This document shows, piece after piece, positions 27,601 to 36,585 of a stretch of DNA of 64,000 nt. The position numbers and the translations under genes are program-made. A model generated the notes under the pieces. It was not told the origin of the DNA and did no database searches. It saw only the letters and a program-made list of their open reading frames with translations. Source of the DNA: Sphingobacterium psychroaquaticum (lineage in GTDB: Bacteria > Bacteroidota > Bacteroidia > Sphingobacteriales > Sphingobacteriaceae). Position 1 is the first letter of the stretch, and every line of letters begins with the position of its first letter. The stretch covers positions 124,001 through 188,000 of the forward strand of contig NZ_FXAU01000006.1 of the NCBI RefSeq assembly GCF_900177625.1, written 5' to 3'.

Positions 27601-27671
27601 CGTTTTGTCACACTAAGCTTGTAGAAGTGCGGTCTAAAGGAGGGGGGGACCACAAGGGTAACCCGTACGTA

Positions 27672-27720
27672 TGGTTGGTTTGTTGAGTTTGTAGTTTGTA
27701 GGTCATAGTTTGTAGTTAGT
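27672..27720. repeat. Heptamer repeat array
   Basis: The minus strand reads AACTACA, AACTATG, ACCTACA, AACTACA and then diverges. It belongs to the window-wide heptamer family. It lies downstream of the DinB-like gene. Before it, around 27611-27630, is AGCTTGTAGAAGTGCGGT, which also occurs nearly unchanged at 57100. Confidence 0.7.
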
Positions 27721-27861
27721 GCAAAGTATTTATTGTCGTTAAACCGGCATAAAGTCTAGCTGTACTGCGTCCTTCAGAGTTTCTGTCTCTTACTCAGTAT
27801 GAAGTAGAGCGTATGAAGTATTACCTACTCCCTACTCTCTACTGTGTACTTTCGTGCTTCT

Positions 27862-27890
27862 ACAAACTACCAACCACTAACTACACACTA
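27862..27890. repeat. Short heptamer array next to the stop of the DHS-like gene
   Basis: AACTACC, AACCACT and AACTACA in phase, ending just before the stop codon of the leftward gene at 27892. It is preceded by a CT-rich stretch (TACTCCCTACTCTCTACTG). The rest of 27601-27891 shows no gene. Confidence 0.6.
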
Positions 27891-27891
27891 A

Positions 27892-28872
27892 TTACCATTT
27901 CAATATCCAAGCGAAAATCAATGGTGCTACAATGGTGGCATCCGATTCAATGACATAGGACGGTGTGTCCACATCAAGTTTTCCCCAAGTGATCTTCTCA
28001 TTGGGAATACAACCTGAATATGAACCGTAGGACGTTGTTGAATCTGTAATCTGACAATAGTAACGCCATTTCAATAGGTCGTCACGTTCCAAGTCCTGTT
28101 CCAGCATCGGTGCTACACACATCGCGAAATCACCGGCTATGCCGCCGCCAATTTGGAAGAAACCAATCCCTTTGCCATTCGCGTGTGTTGCATACCAGTC
28201 GGCTAGCCATACCATATACTCAATGCCACTCTTTACCGTGTTGGCTTGTAATTCTCCTTTGATCACATAGGAGGCAAAAATATTGCCCATGGTCGAATCT
28301 TCCCATCCCGGGACAACAATGGGTAAATTCTTTTCAGCGGCCGCTAGCATCCATGAGTTCTTTGGGTCAATTTCGTAGTGCTCCTCCAAGACGCCGCTCA
28401 ACAGCAATTGGTACATGTACTGATGCGGAAAATAACGTTCACCCTTGGCTTCTGCATCCTTCCAGATCTTTTCAATATGCGATTGAATTCGGCGAAAAGC
28501 TTCTTCTTCGGGGATGCAAGTGTCTGTAACCCGATTATATTTATTGTTTAGTAAGTCATACTCATCCTGTGGAGTCAGATCCCGGTAGTTCGGGATTCTT
28601 TTATAGTGGGAGTGTGCTACTAGATTCATGATATCCTCCTCCAAGTTGGCACCTGTACAACTTATAATATCAACCTTATCGTTTCGGATCATTTCGGCTA
28701 AGGAGATGCCTAGCTCGGCTGTGCTCATAGCGCCGGCAAGGGAGATTAGCATTTTTCCACCCTCTAGCAAATGTTGTTCATACCCTTGTGCTGCATCGAC
28801 TACTGTTGCCGCATTGAAATGGAGGTAATTTTGGGACATAAACGTGCGTATTGCCCCGTTTTCTTCTTTCAT
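27892..28872 (-). CDS. Deoxyhypusine synthase family protein (probable polyamine-transfer enzyme)
   Basis: 326 aa with the deoxyhypusine synthase fold: MLISLAGAMSTAELGISLAE, a NAD-site VDIISCTGANLEEDI, VVPGWEDSTMGNIFAS, FFQIGGGIAGDFA and the C-terminal SGCIPNEKITWGKLDVD. The last block holds Lys298, matching the catalytic Lys of the eukaryotic enzyme (WGK). Eukaryotic DHS modifies eIF5A with spermidine, but bacteria have no eIF5A, and bacterial relatives can act as homospermidine synthases or related spermidine-using enzymes. The substrate here is therefore open. It is cytoplasmic and may be co-transcribed with chaA, 34 nt upstream. Confidence 0.88.
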   Translation of the reverse strand: MKEENGAIRTFMSQNYLHFNAATVVDAAQGYEQHLLEGGKMLISLAGAMSTAELGISLAEMIRNDKVDIISCTGANLEEDIMNLVAHSHYKRIPNYRDLTPQDEYDLLNNKYNRVTDTCIPEEEAFRRIQSHIEKIWKDAEAKGERYFPHQYMYQLLLSGVLEEHYEIDPKNSWMLAAAEKNLPIVVPGWEDSTMGNIFASYVIKGELQANTVKSGIEYMVWLADWYATHANGKGIGFFQIGGGIAGDFAMCVAPMLEQDLERDDLLKWRYYCQITDSTTSYGSYSGCIPNEKITWGKLDVDTPSYVIESDATIVAPLIFAWILKW

Positions 28873-28906
28873 ATACTATAATTCAAATTTTAAAACGTCT
28901 AAAAAA

Positions 28907-30055
28907 TTAAGGGTTAAACACCAGTAAAATAAACATGGCGAACAGCACGAGGTGAATAATACCCAAGATAGGTGTCGTGCGTTTTCCAAGAAAACTTACC
29001 AGGCTTAACATACTTGTCAGTACAAACAAAAGTGTTTCTGTCGAGGTGAGGCCGAATAGCACTGTTTTGTTTGTTAGAATCCCGATAATCAGGACGGCGG
29101 GAACGGTAAGTCCGACGGTGGATACGAAGGCGCCATGGCACAAGTTGATTGCCCGTTGGAACTCATTGTTTATTGCTGCCTTTATGGCTGTAATTGATTC
29201 CGGTGTGAAAACAATAACAGCAATCAGGATGCCACCTAATGCCTTCGGTAGGTTGGCTGTAGTGATGCCGAAGTCTACAACGGTCGCCATACTATGGGAT
29301 AGCAATACAATGGGGAGTACCATTAAAACCAATATGATACTACGCATCCAGATTTCACTGGAATTCGCGGTGCTCTCTGTCGTTGCTGCATGTTGTTCTA
29401 TGATCGCTTTTTTGGGAAAAGAAATTGTCATTTCTCCCGGGGCCGGCTGTATATAAAGGTGCTTGTAGCTCCTCATTTGGAAGAGCAGGAAAAAACCATA
29501 TAAAACCACGGTGAGCACGGAGATAACTATTGCCTGCGTGTTGGTAAACATACCGCCTCCAGCACCGACAATAAAGTTAGGCAAGAGCAGGGCCAGTCCA
29601 CCGAGTATAACGATCATCGAGATATATGTAAGTGTCCCTTGTGCATTATAAGATTGTTCCCCATAGCGTAAGCCGCCGAAAAGGATACATAAACCTACGA
29701 CTAGATTCATGATGATCATCATGACGGAGAAGATGGAATCTTTGCCGATAGTCGGCGATTCCCCGGGGCCAAGCATCACGGCGGATATCAGGATCACTTC
29801 GATCAGAACGATCGACAATGTTAAGATCAGTGTGCCATAAGGTTCGCCCAATGTATGGGCGAGTTTGTCTGCTTCCTTGACTACACCAAAGGATGCTGCA
29901 ATGATGGCGCCCAGAAGTACCGTAAAACCTAGGGCGGCGGATGGGATGGTCATGTTATCGCCAATCAGCGTATGTCCGAAAAGCATAAATACGAGGACAA
30001 TAAGCCAAACTGATACCAGACGAATAAGTGTGCTTTTCGTTAGAATGTTGTTCAT
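28907..30055 (-). CDS. chaA: ChaA-type Ca2+(Na+/K+)/H+ antiporter
   Basis: A 382-aa inner-membrane protein with about 11 membrane helices in two halves. Each half carries the cation-exchanger motif: GEPYGTLILTLSIVLIEVIL in the first and VIVFTPESITAIKAAINNEF in the second, with the acidic residues used for ion binding. The central loop (IQPAPGEMTISFPKKAI) is cytoplasmic. ChaA exports Ca2+, Na+ or K+ against protons, mostly at alkaline pH. It is the first gene before the deoxyhypusine-synthase-like gene; its polyamine neighbour could be linked to cation balance (inference). Confidence 0.9.
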   Translation of the reverse strand: MNNILTKSTLIRLVSVWLIVLVFMLFGHTLIGDNMTIPSAALGFTVLLGAIIAASFGVVKEADKLAHTLGEPYGTLILTLSIVLIEVILISAVMLGPGESPTIGKDSIFSVMMIIMNLVVGLCILFGGLRYGEQSYNAQGTLTYISMIVILGGLALLLPNFIVGAGGGMFTNTQAIVISVLTVVLYGFFLLFQMRSYKHLYIQPAPGEMTISFPKKAIIEQHAATTESTANSSEIWMRSIILVLMVLPIVLLSHSMATVVDFGITTANLPKALGGILIAVIVFTPESITAIKAAINNEFQRAINLCHGAFVSTVGLTVPAVLIIGILTNKTVLFGLTSTETLLFVLTSMLSLVSFLGKRTTPILGIIHLVLFAMFILLVFNP

Positions 30056-30216
30056 GCTTTCTTTGCTTTATAAATATTCACGATGCTTAAAGAACACCAA
30101 ACAGGGAATAACTGTTTCGGTGTTTTAAAAGCGCAGTGTAATAGTGAATTATCACCTTGATTACAGCAGCAAAGTTCCGTATTGTGAAGCGAGAAAGTTT
30201 TTACATTTGTTAAAAA

Positions 30217-30252
30217 ATGAAGGGGCCAGCAGATATCTGCTGGCCCCTTCAT
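30217..30252 (-). terminator. Perfect 36-nt palindrome, terminator
   Basis: The bases 30217-30234 (ATGAAGGGGCCAGCAGAT) pair completely with 30235-30252. On the minus strand it is followed by ATTTTTTAAC, so it ends the small SPFH-like gene 24 nt after its stop codon. Confidence 0.85.
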
Positions 30253-30275
30253 GTTGAATTGTTTTCTTTTGTTTT

Positions 30276-30653
30276 TTATTCAACCGCTATGGCTGGTCGC
30301 TTGGATGCTTCCATGATAGGGATGTTCGCTTCGGTTGGAACATAAATAACCTGGTGTATTTTTCCGGCTTTAAGCGCTTCGCCAAAAGCTCCAATAAACT
30401 CTTGTTTTCTATATTCTGGATATTTTTGTGCGGCTTCGCCCATAATTTTTATGGCTTCAGCCTGTAGGGAGGCTGCTTCTTTCTCTGCGCGCGCTTGTTC
30501 GATTAATATTTGTCGTGATTGTGTCGCTTCAGCTAATCTTGCTTTACCGGCCATCTCTTGTTGCCAAACCGAGTAACGTGGTAATCCAAACATAAGGGCT
30601 AAAATAATAACGACTAAAAAGGCGAGTCCGCCCACAATTGCTGTTCCATTCAT
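30276..30653 (-). CDS. Small SPFH/prohibitin-tail-like membrane protein (125 aa)
   Basis: 125 aa: an N-terminal membrane helix (TAIVGGLAFLVVIILALMFG), then a long charged helix rich in Ala/Glu (RLAEATQSRQILIEQARAEK, then EAASLQAEAIKIMGEAAQKY) and a C-terminal piece QVIYVPTEANIPIMEASKRP. This looks like the tail of SPFH (band 7/HflC-type) proteins without the SPFH domain itself. Free-standing proteins of this size are often named membrane protease subunit in Bacteroidota and phages. It probably oligomerises through the coiled coil at the inner membrane. No partner gene lies next to it. Confidence 0.75.
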   Translation of the reverse strand: MNGTAIVGGLAFLVVIILALMFGLPRYSVWQQEMAGKARLAEATQSRQILIEQARAEKEAASLQAEAIKIMGEAAQKYPEYRKQEFIGAFGEALKAGKIHQVIYVPTEANIPIMEASKRPAIAVE

Positions 30654-30716
30654 GATAAGTTGTTTTAAAGGGTTTCTGTAAAAATAAACAAAATATCTCG
30701 TATGGGGGAGGAGGCT

Positions 30717-31154
30717 TTATTCTGTGGGATAAAGAAGGTGAAGAAGTGGGTATGGTTTTCCCATGCCATCCTTTTCTGATCGGGCAATCTGTTTATACCC
30801 TTGTTTTAGGTAAAAGCCAACAGCTTGTTCATTTTGTTCATTTACATCCACCTTGGTGACGCCGAGGGTATGGACCACAAATTGTACGGCAGCTTTTCCA
30901 AAGCCCTTTCCACTTTCGGTAGGGGATACAAATAACATTTCGAGGTTGTCTTCGGAAACACTGAAAAAAGCTTTGGCTGCATTTGCCTCTTCCATTATGT
31001 ATACCTCAAGCTGCGGTAGAAAGTCGGTTGGGATCAAGCGTTCGAAGAGTTTGAAATCTTCGTGTGATAAAAAATGATGTGTCGCTAAAACAGCGGAACG
31101 CCAGATTTCCATAATAACGGAGTAGTCACTTGGTGTCGCAGGTCTGATTATCAT
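30717..31154 (-). CDS. GNAT family N-acetyltransferase (YjaB-like)
   Basis: 145 aa with the GNAT fold: MIIRPATPSDYSVIMEIWRS, the strand-4 block LEMLFVSPTESGKGFGKAAV (acetyl-CoA pyrophosphate loop with GKGFGK) and VDVNEQNEQAVGFYLKQGYK. The small-domain sequence FLSHEDFKLF is typical of YjaB-type members. The substrate is unknown. It is a single cytoplasmic gene between the SPFH-like gene and a second, shorter GNAT, with about 116 nt to the latter. Confidence 0.88.
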   Translation of the reverse strand: MIIRPATPSDYSVIMEIWRSAVLATHHFLSHEDFKLFERLIPTDFLPQLEVYIMEEANAAKAFFSVSEDNLEMLFVSPTESGKGFGKAAVQFVVHTLGVTKVDVNEQNEQAVGFYLKQGYKQIARSEKDGMGKPYPLLHLLYPTE

Positions 31155-31227
31155 CGTGTCTTTATTTTCCGGTAAATCTAGCGAAAACTTCGAAAAGGAT
31201 TAGAATGTCTTTGAAAGCTTAGGAGGA

Positions 31228-31264
31228 CTGCCACGCTACTGCGCTTATCGCAGTAGCGTGGCAG
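31228..31264. terminator. GC-rich hairpin after the small GNAT gene
   Basis: A 16-bp perfect stem (CTGCCACGCTACTGCG with its complement), 5-nt loop, 7 nt past the stop codon of the leftward gene. There is no long T-run on the minus strand, but CTTTTAAAA follows on the plus strand. It probably stabilises or ends the transcript. Confidence 0.6.
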
Positions 31265-31270
31265 CGTCTT

Positions 31271-31552
31271 TTAAAAAAGAACGTCTTTAATCTCTTCTGT
31301 TTTGTCGAATACGCTTTTTGCAAAAGGACACAGTGGTAATATCTTGATGTTATTTTCTCTGGCAAAATCTACAGCTGCCATCACCATTTGTTTTCCGACA
31401 CCGCGACCATTAAATTCAGCGTTTACTTCGGTGTGGTCGATAATGATTTTACTGTCTCCCGCCCAGGAATATGTCATTCTGCCGGCTTCTTTACCATCTT
31501 CAGTGGCTTTGAAAAAACCTTTGCGGTCTCTGTTGAATTGTTCTACTAGCAT
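31271..31552 (-). CDS. Small GNAT-like acetyltransferase (YjdJ/NATD1 type)
   Basis: 93 aa, the size of the short Gcn5-related group (PF14542). It has the N-terminal FFKATEDGKEAGRMTYSW, IIIDHTEVNAEFNGRGVGKQ with the acetyl-CoA loop RGVGKQM, and the C-terminal NIKILPLCPFAKSVFDK with the characteristic CPFA and FxK elements. The acceptor is unknown. The gene lies between a hairpin and the pirin gene, 64 nt from the latter. Confidence 0.88.
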   Translation of the reverse strand: MLVEQFNRDRKGFFKATEDGKEAGRMTYSWAGDSKIIIDHTEVNAEFNGRGVGKQMVMAAVDFARENNIKILPLCPFAKSVFDKTEEIKDVLF

Positions 31553-31616
31553 AGTGTTTATTATTAATTGTTTAATATTTACTGTTTTATACGCATTACA
31601 GCGTACTTGTTGTCTT

Positions 31617-32495
31617 TTATTCTTCTAAATGCCCAAATTTTCCTGCATTATAATCATCAATTGCCTGCATGATTTCCTGATGACTGTTCATGACAAACGG
31701 ACCATGTGACACGATAGGTTCGTTTAGCGGTTCTCCACTCAAGATCAATACGACGGCGTCGCTGGAAGCTTCTATTTCAAAAGACGTGCCGTCATTTTTA
31801 AATAAGCCAAAATGATCAGAAGGGATAATATCCTTGTCGTTTACGGTTACTTGTCCTTCGATCACCAATAGTGCCGTGTTGTAGTGGGCCGGAAAGTCTA
31901 AAGAAGCTTTTCCGTTTTGCTTCAAGTGTGCATTAAAAACATGAACGGGTGAAAAGGTCGAGGCGCTTCCTGTTGTGCTGTTATATGTACCGGCAATGAC
32001 TTCCATGAAACTTCCGTTATTATCTAACGGGTGTCGAGCGATATCTTTGTTGCTTAACGCTTGGTACTTTGGAGTCGACATTTTATCCTTCGTAGGTAAG
32101 TTTACCCACAATTGCACCATTTGAAAATCACCTCCCGTCTTACTGAATTCTTCCGCGTGGTATTCTTTATGAAGAATGCCTGAGGCAGCAGTCATCCATT
32201 GTACATCGCCTTCGGCAATAGTGCCGCCACCGCCGCTACTATCATTGTGCGAGACGCTACCTTTGTAAGCGATGGTTACTGTTTCAAAGCCGCGGTGCGG
32301 GTGTACGCTGACACCGCGTGGTTTGTCTGTTGGTGGAAAGTAGAATTTTGAATTGTAGTCCAATAGGATGAACGGATCCATTCGTTTTGACCCCATGTTG
32401 TTTCCGCTAGGGATGAAGTTGTGTACCCGAAATCCATCGCCGACAAAGTGTGGCGTTCTTGGATTGATGATTGCTTCTATGTTTTTCGTTGCCAT
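31617..32495 (-). CDS. Pirin family protein
   Basis: 292 aa from the ATG at 32493-32495 (MATKNIEAIINPR); the 11-residue upstream extension is less likely. It is a two-cupin protein with the N-terminal pirin signature: DPFILLDYNSKFYFP, VSVHPHRGFETVTIAYKGSV with the two metal-binding His, HNDSSGGGGTIAEGDVQWMT and GILHKEYH. Pirins bind Fe(II); some have quercetin dioxygenase activity and others bind metabolic enzymes. It is cytoplasmic, read leftward. No regulator lies directly next to it. Confidence 0.92.
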   Translation of the reverse strand: MATKNIEAIINPRTPHFVGDGFRVHNFIPSGNNMGSKRMDPFILLDYNSKFYFPPTDKPRGVSVHPHRGFETVTIAYKGSVSHNDSSGGGGTIAEGDVQWMTAASGILHKEYHAEEFSKTGGDFQMVQLWVNLPTKDKMSTPKYQALSNKDIARHPLDNNGSFMEVIAGTYNSTTGSASTFSPVHVFNAHLKQNGKASLDFPAHYNTALLVIEGQVTVNDKDIIPSDHFGLFKNDGTSFEIEASSDAVVLILSGEPLNEPIVSHGPFVMNSHQEIMQAIDDYNAGKFGHLEE

Positions 32496-32720
32496 GTTGT
32501 TTTTCCTTTCTTGCTTTGTGTAGTACAAAAGTACATCGCCCGAACAGACTTTGCATTGATGTAGGATAAGAAGTTTTTGGTGGGGCTGGACTATATGTAT
32601 TTAAAGATACTGGTGCGCCAATAAACGAATAGAATAGGGCACCTTTGTGCATCAGTGAACAATTAGGGGAGCTTATGGTTTTGTATATGGATAGTTTATT
32701 TTATTCCAAAGAATCTAAAT

Positions 32721-33593
32721 ATGGCAAAAAGAAAGGGATCTTCCATCTTATCGATACAGAGCATGGTATCGTCGGGGTATGTAGGCAATAACGTGGCAGG
32801 ATTGGCAATTGCACTTCATGGTCTTGATATGGTGAATGTGCCGACTGTCTTTTTATCGACACACACCGATCATGCAGTTTATTATGGTGCTAGTACGGCA
32901 CCTGAGTTATTTCGAGATTTGCTTCGTGGTGTTGCGGCGATCCCGGTTTACGAAAGGTTGGCTTGTATCGTTAGTGGTTATATCAATGATGCTTCCTTGA
33001 TGGTTGCGGTTGTTGATTTTGTGCAACATTGGAAAGAGGTAGGTGGTAATAGACCTTATGTGTATGATCCTGTCTTTGGCGATATGCGTACAAATGGTTT
33101 GTATTTGCCAGCAGCGGTTGCGGATGCTTCGATTGCGACATTGCTTCCAGTATGTGATATTATGACCCCTAATCATTTTGAGTTGAGTTACCTGTTGGGG
33201 TGTAAGTTCTCGACGATCAACAATTTGTTGGAGGCTGTGTCAGCCCATTCTGTGTTAAGGGATAAGGCTATTGTGCTTACGAGTGCTCTGCTTGAAGATA
33301 CACCGGCAGATAAAGTGGAAACGGTATTAATCTGGAAGGGAAAGGTGCGGCGTTTCTTGGAGGATATGGTGCCGGTAGAGGCTGTGGGAACGGGAGATTT
33401 GTTTACGGCCGTACTTTCGGCTCAACTTACCTTAGGACAGTCTTTGGAAGAAGCTATTCCTTTGGCGAAATCTTTTGTGGGAGCGGTATTACGGCAGGTG
33501 CTTGCTGGCGGAGAAACAGAAATGGGAGCTTACGCGTTGCTGCAAGCCTTGCCTGTCTTGCAAGGGAGTCGGGGTGAGGTAAAAAAGCAATAA
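32721..33593 (+). CDS. pdxY: Pyridoxal kinase-like protein (PdxY type)
   Basis: 290 aa of the ribokinase-like family with the PdxY pattern: ILSIQSMVSSGYVGNNVAGL at the substrate site, VYDPVFGDM, MTPNHFELSYLLG and the catalytic loop VEAVGTGDLFTAVLSA. It would phosphorylate pyridoxal (or pyridoxamine/pyridoxine) with ATP. It is followed after 13 nt by the yggS-type gene, so this is a small vitamin B6 homeostasis operon. Confidence 0.9.
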   Translation: MAKRKGSSILSIQSMVSSGYVGNNVAGLAIALHGLDMVNVPTVFLSTHTDHAVYYGASTAPELFRDLLRGVAAIPVYERLACIVSGYINDASLMVAVVDFVQHWKEVGGNRPYVYDPVFGDMRTNGLYLPAAVADASIATLLPVCDIMTPNHFELSYLLGCKFSTINNLLEAVSAHSVLRDKAIVLTSALLEDTPADKVETVLIWKGKVRRFLEDMVPVEAVGTGDLFTAVLSAQLTLGQSLEEAIPLAKSFVGAVLRQVLAGGETEMGAYALLQALPVLQGSRGEVKKQ

Positions 33594-33606
33594 ATTGAAA
33601 TAAGGT

Positions 33607-34332
33607 ATGGAAGAAAGTATTTTAAATAATTTGCATCATATTCGATCTCGTATCGAAAAAGCTTGTGCTGCGAGCGGACGTCGTACGGAAGAGGTGAAGT
33701 TGTTATTGGCGACTAAGACGGTGTCGGCCGATCGGATAGCGGTGGCCCTAGGTGCTGGGGCGACTTTGATTGCGGAGAATAAATTGCAAGAATTAAAAGC
33801 AAAGTATGAGGCTTTGCGGTCTATGCCGCATACGAATCACTTTATTGGACATTTGCAGACGAATAAGATAAAAGAGCTTTTACGCTACGACGTGGTGTGC
33901 TTACAGTCGCTCGATCGGCTCGAGCTTGCGGAGAAGCTGAGTCAAAGGTTGGTGTTGGAGGGAAAAACGATGGATGTACTTATTCAGGTAAATACGTCGG
34001 ACGAGGAAAGTAAGTTTGGGGTACATCCAGATCAAGCGCTGGATTTGGTTCGTGCGGTTGCGTTGTTGCCAAATGTAAGAGTTCGGGGCTTGATGACTAT
34101 CGGGCTCTTTAGTGCGGAAGAGGAAAAGGTGTGTGTTTGTTTTCAGCGACTCAGAGCGGTCCAGGAGCTGGTGAAAGAAGCTGCGATCGAAGGTGTGGAG
34201 ATGGTGGAGTTGTCCATGGGGATGAGCGGCGATTTGGAAATTGCTATTGCTGAGGGGGCGACGATTGTTCGTGTGGGAACGGCGGTGTTCGGTGAACGGC
34301 AGTATCCGGATAGTTATTACTGGAAAGAGTAG
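33607..34332 (+). CDS. yggS: YggS family pyridoxal-phosphate homeostasis protein
   Basis: 241 aa of the PLPBP/YggS family. The PLP Schiff-base Lys37 lies in LLLATKTVSADRI. Other markers are HFIGHLQTNKIKELL, VLIQVNTSDEESKFGVHPDQ, RVRGLMTIGLF, ELSMGMSGDLEIAIAEGATI and RVGTAVFG. The protein binds PLP without known enzyme activity and buffers B6 vitamers and amino-acid metabolism. Its operon with the pyridoxal kinase gene fits this role. It usually binds PLP in the cytoplasm. Confidence 0.95.
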   Translation: MEESILNNLHHIRSRIEKACAASGRRTEEVKLLLATKTVSADRIAVALGAGATLIAENKLQELKAKYEALRSMPHTNHFIGHLQTNKIKELLRYDVVCLQSLDRLELAEKLSQRLVLEGKTMDVLIQVNTSDEESKFGVHPDQALDLVRAVALLPNVRVRGLMTIGLFSAEEEKVCVCFQRLRAVQELVKEAAIEGVEMVELSMGMSGDLEIAIAEGATIVRVGTAVFGERQYPDSYYWKE

Positions 34333-34370
34333 TTTGATGGCGAGGGAGGTTCGCGTCAGCATCGATATAA

Positions 34371-34408
34371 TGAAAAAAAGGCTGGGGTAAACAGTGTCCC
34401 CAGCCCTT
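34371..34408 (-). terminator. Terminator of rnr
   Basis: An 8-bp GC-rich stem (GGCTGGGG with CCCCAGCC), 10-nt loop, followed on the minus strand by seven T. It lies about 50 nt past the rnr stop. On the plus strand it can also help end the pdxY-yggS transcript. Confidence 0.85.
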
Positions 34409-34455
34409 ATAAAAACGGTTTGATTATGTTGTCAACCTGATCGGTTAATCAAATA

Positions 34456-36585
34456 TTAGGTTAGGAGTGTGAAATCGATCTGACGCTTTTCGAGGTCGAC
34501 CTTCTTGACTTTAATTTGTACTTCGTCGCCAAGCTGGTACTTCTTCTTCTTACGCTGCCCGATGATGGCATAGTTCTTTTCGTCCAGCGTGTAGAAATCA
34601 TCTGTGATATCACGTAGGCGTACCATTCCTTCACACTTGTTTGCTTCGATTTCCACGTACATGCCCCATTCGGTTACGCCGGATACAATTCCTGTGAACT
34701 CGATGCCGATCTGGTCTTGAAGGTACTCCGCTTGTTTGTACTTGATGGATGCACGTTCTGCTTCGGCAGCTTTCTTTTCCATTTGTGAGGAATGTTCAGC
34801 CATCTTCTCGTAGTGTTCCGCATTGACTTTTGTTCCGCCATCCAAATAGAATTGGAGTAAGCGATGTACCATGACGTCAGGGTATCGACGGATCGGAGAT
34901 GTGAAGTGTGTATAATAATCGAAGGCCAGTCCGTAGTGGCTTGTGCTCTTTGTGGTGTAAATTGCTTTCGCCATAGAGCGCACGGCAAGCGATGTAAGCA
35001 AGTTTTGCTCTTTACTGCCCTCTATCTTCGTCATTAGTGCATTAAGTGATTTGGCGGTCTCTTTATCCGTTTTAATCGAAAGCTTGTGCCCGAAGCGCGA
35101 AGCAAATTGTGAAAAGGTTGTTAGTGTCTCTGGATTTGGTGTGTCGTGAAAGCGGTAGACAAAAGTCAGCTTGTTCTTCCCTTTGCCTTGCTTGCCAATA
35201 AATTCGGCTACTTTCCGGTTTGCCAATAGCATGAAATCTTCAATTAACTTGTGTGCGTCTTTCCGAACCTTGGTGTATACGCCAAGTGGTTTTCCGTTTT
35301 CGTCCAGATGAAATTTCACTTCTTCACTTTCAAAGCTGATAGCACCATTTTTGAATTTGCGCTCACGCAAGATATATGCGAGTTCATTTAGTTTTAAAAT
35401 CTCTTCAGCAAAATCTCCCGTTTTGTTTTCAATAACCTCTTGCGCTTCCTCATAAGCAAAGCGTCTATCCGAATTGATCACCGTGCGGCCAAACCACTGG
35501 TCATGGATGGTTGCTTTGTCGTCCATCTCAAAGACTGCCGAGAAGCATAGTTTGTCTTCATTGGGACGGAGTGAACAAACGCCGTTCGACAGGCGTTCGG
35601 GAAGCATCGGAATCACGCGGTCCACCAAGTACACGGAGGTAGCTCGATCAAAGGCCTCTTTGTCCAGTTCGGTATTTGGAACGACATAGTGGGAAACGTC
35701 TGCAATGTGTACACCAATTTCATAATTGCCATTGTCCAGTTTTTTGAAAGAGATAGCATCATCAAAATCTTTGGCGTCAAACGGGTCAATCGTGAAGGTT
35801 GTTGTGTTCCGGAAATCACGACGTTTCTTGATCTCCTCGGCTGGTATTTCTTCCGGGATGGCATTGGCTTCTGCTTCTACTTCTTTCGGGAAGGAAAGAG
35901 GAAAACCATAGTCTGCCAAAATTGCATTCATCTCGGTGTTGTTCTCTCCCTTTTTACCCAAAACAGACTTTACTTTTCCGATTGGATTTTTGGCATCTTT
36001 GGGCCACTCAACGATTGATACCACGACCTTCTCGCCGGCCTTGGCACCATTCAGATTGTCCAGAGGAACGAAGATGTCATGAAGCATTTTTCGATCGTCT
36101 GGTAAGAAGAAAGCGTAGGAGCTGGAGATGCTGATCGTGCCCGTAAAATCGGTCTTGGCACGTTGTAAAATTTCGACTACTTCACCTTCGCGTTTGCGTC
36201 CTTTCCGACGCTCGTAAACGTGCACTTTAACGATGTCATTATGGAGGGCCTGACGCAGCTTGCGTGGGGCGATATAGATGTCGTTTTCAAACTCGTCTTC
36301 CGGGACAATATAAGCCGATCCGTCGGCTGTCATATCGACCTTTCCTGTTACGTATACTTGCAGCTGGCGAAGCTTGAACTTGCCGCGGTCAGTCTGCACG
36401 AACTTGCTTGATTTTGATTCGTCAGAAAGGATGTCGGCAATAGCGACCTTGGAGTCGGTGTCTACCACATTCAGCTTCGCAGCAACCTGTCTGTAGTTCA
36501 GAGCAGCGTTTTTGTTTTTTTCAAAAATGTCAACAATCAGTTGCGTCAGGACTTCTTTGTACGGGTTTTCTTTTTTCTGTTTCAT
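34456..36585 (-). CDS. rnr: Ribonuclease R
   Basis: 709 aa: N-terminal helix-turn-helix-like region, cold-shock OB domains (VYVTGKVDMTADGSAYIVPE), the RNB catalytic domain with DPFDAKDFDDAISFKKL (Mg-binding Asp cluster) and HYGLAFDYYTHFTSPIRRYP, and a C-terminal S1 domain (FTGIVSGVTEWGMYVEIE). The enzyme degrades structured RNA from the 3' end and takes part in rRNA and tmRNA quality control. The size is normal. The gene stands alone, with a terminator at 34371 and a 558-bp AT-rich upstream region before the fur stop codon. Confidence 0.96.
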   Translation of the reverse strand: MKQKKENPYKEVLTQLIVDIFEKNKNAALNYRQVAAKLNVVDTDSKVAIADILSDESKSSKFVQTDRGKFKLRQLQVYVTGKVDMTADGSAYIVPEDEFENDIYIAPRKLRQALHNDIVKVHVYERRKGRKREGEVVEILQRAKTDFTGTISISSSYAFFLPDDRKMLHDIFVPLDNLNGAKAGEKVVVSIVEWPKDAKNPIGKVKSVLGKKGENNTEMNAILADYGFPLSFPKEVEAEANAIPEEIPAEEIKKRRDFRNTTTFTIDPFDAKDFDDAISFKKLDNGNYEIGVHIADVSHYVVPNTELDKEAFDRATSVYLVDRVIPMLPERLSNGVCSLRPNEDKLCFSAVFEMDDKATIHDQWFGRTVINSDRRFAYEEAQEVIENKTGDFAEEILKLNELAYILRERKFKNGAISFESEEVKFHLDENGKPLGVYTKVRKDAHKLIEDFMLLANRKVAEFIGKQGKGKNKLTFVYRFHDTPNPETLTTFSQFASRFGHKLSIKTDKETAKSLNALMTKIEGSKEQNLLTSLAVRSMAKAIYTTKSTSHYGLAFDYYTHFTSPIRRYPDVMVHRLLQFYLDGGTKVNAEHYEKMAEHSSQMEKKAAEAERASIKYKQAEYLQDQIGIEFTGIVSGVTEWGMYVEIEANKCEGMVRLRDITDDFYTLDEKNYAIIGQRKKKKYQLGDEVQIKVKKVDLEKRQIDFTLLT

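Noticed and set aside
28977..29456. 159-codon plus-strand ORF
   Set aside because: It is antisense to the cation-antiporter gene, whose motifs are intact.
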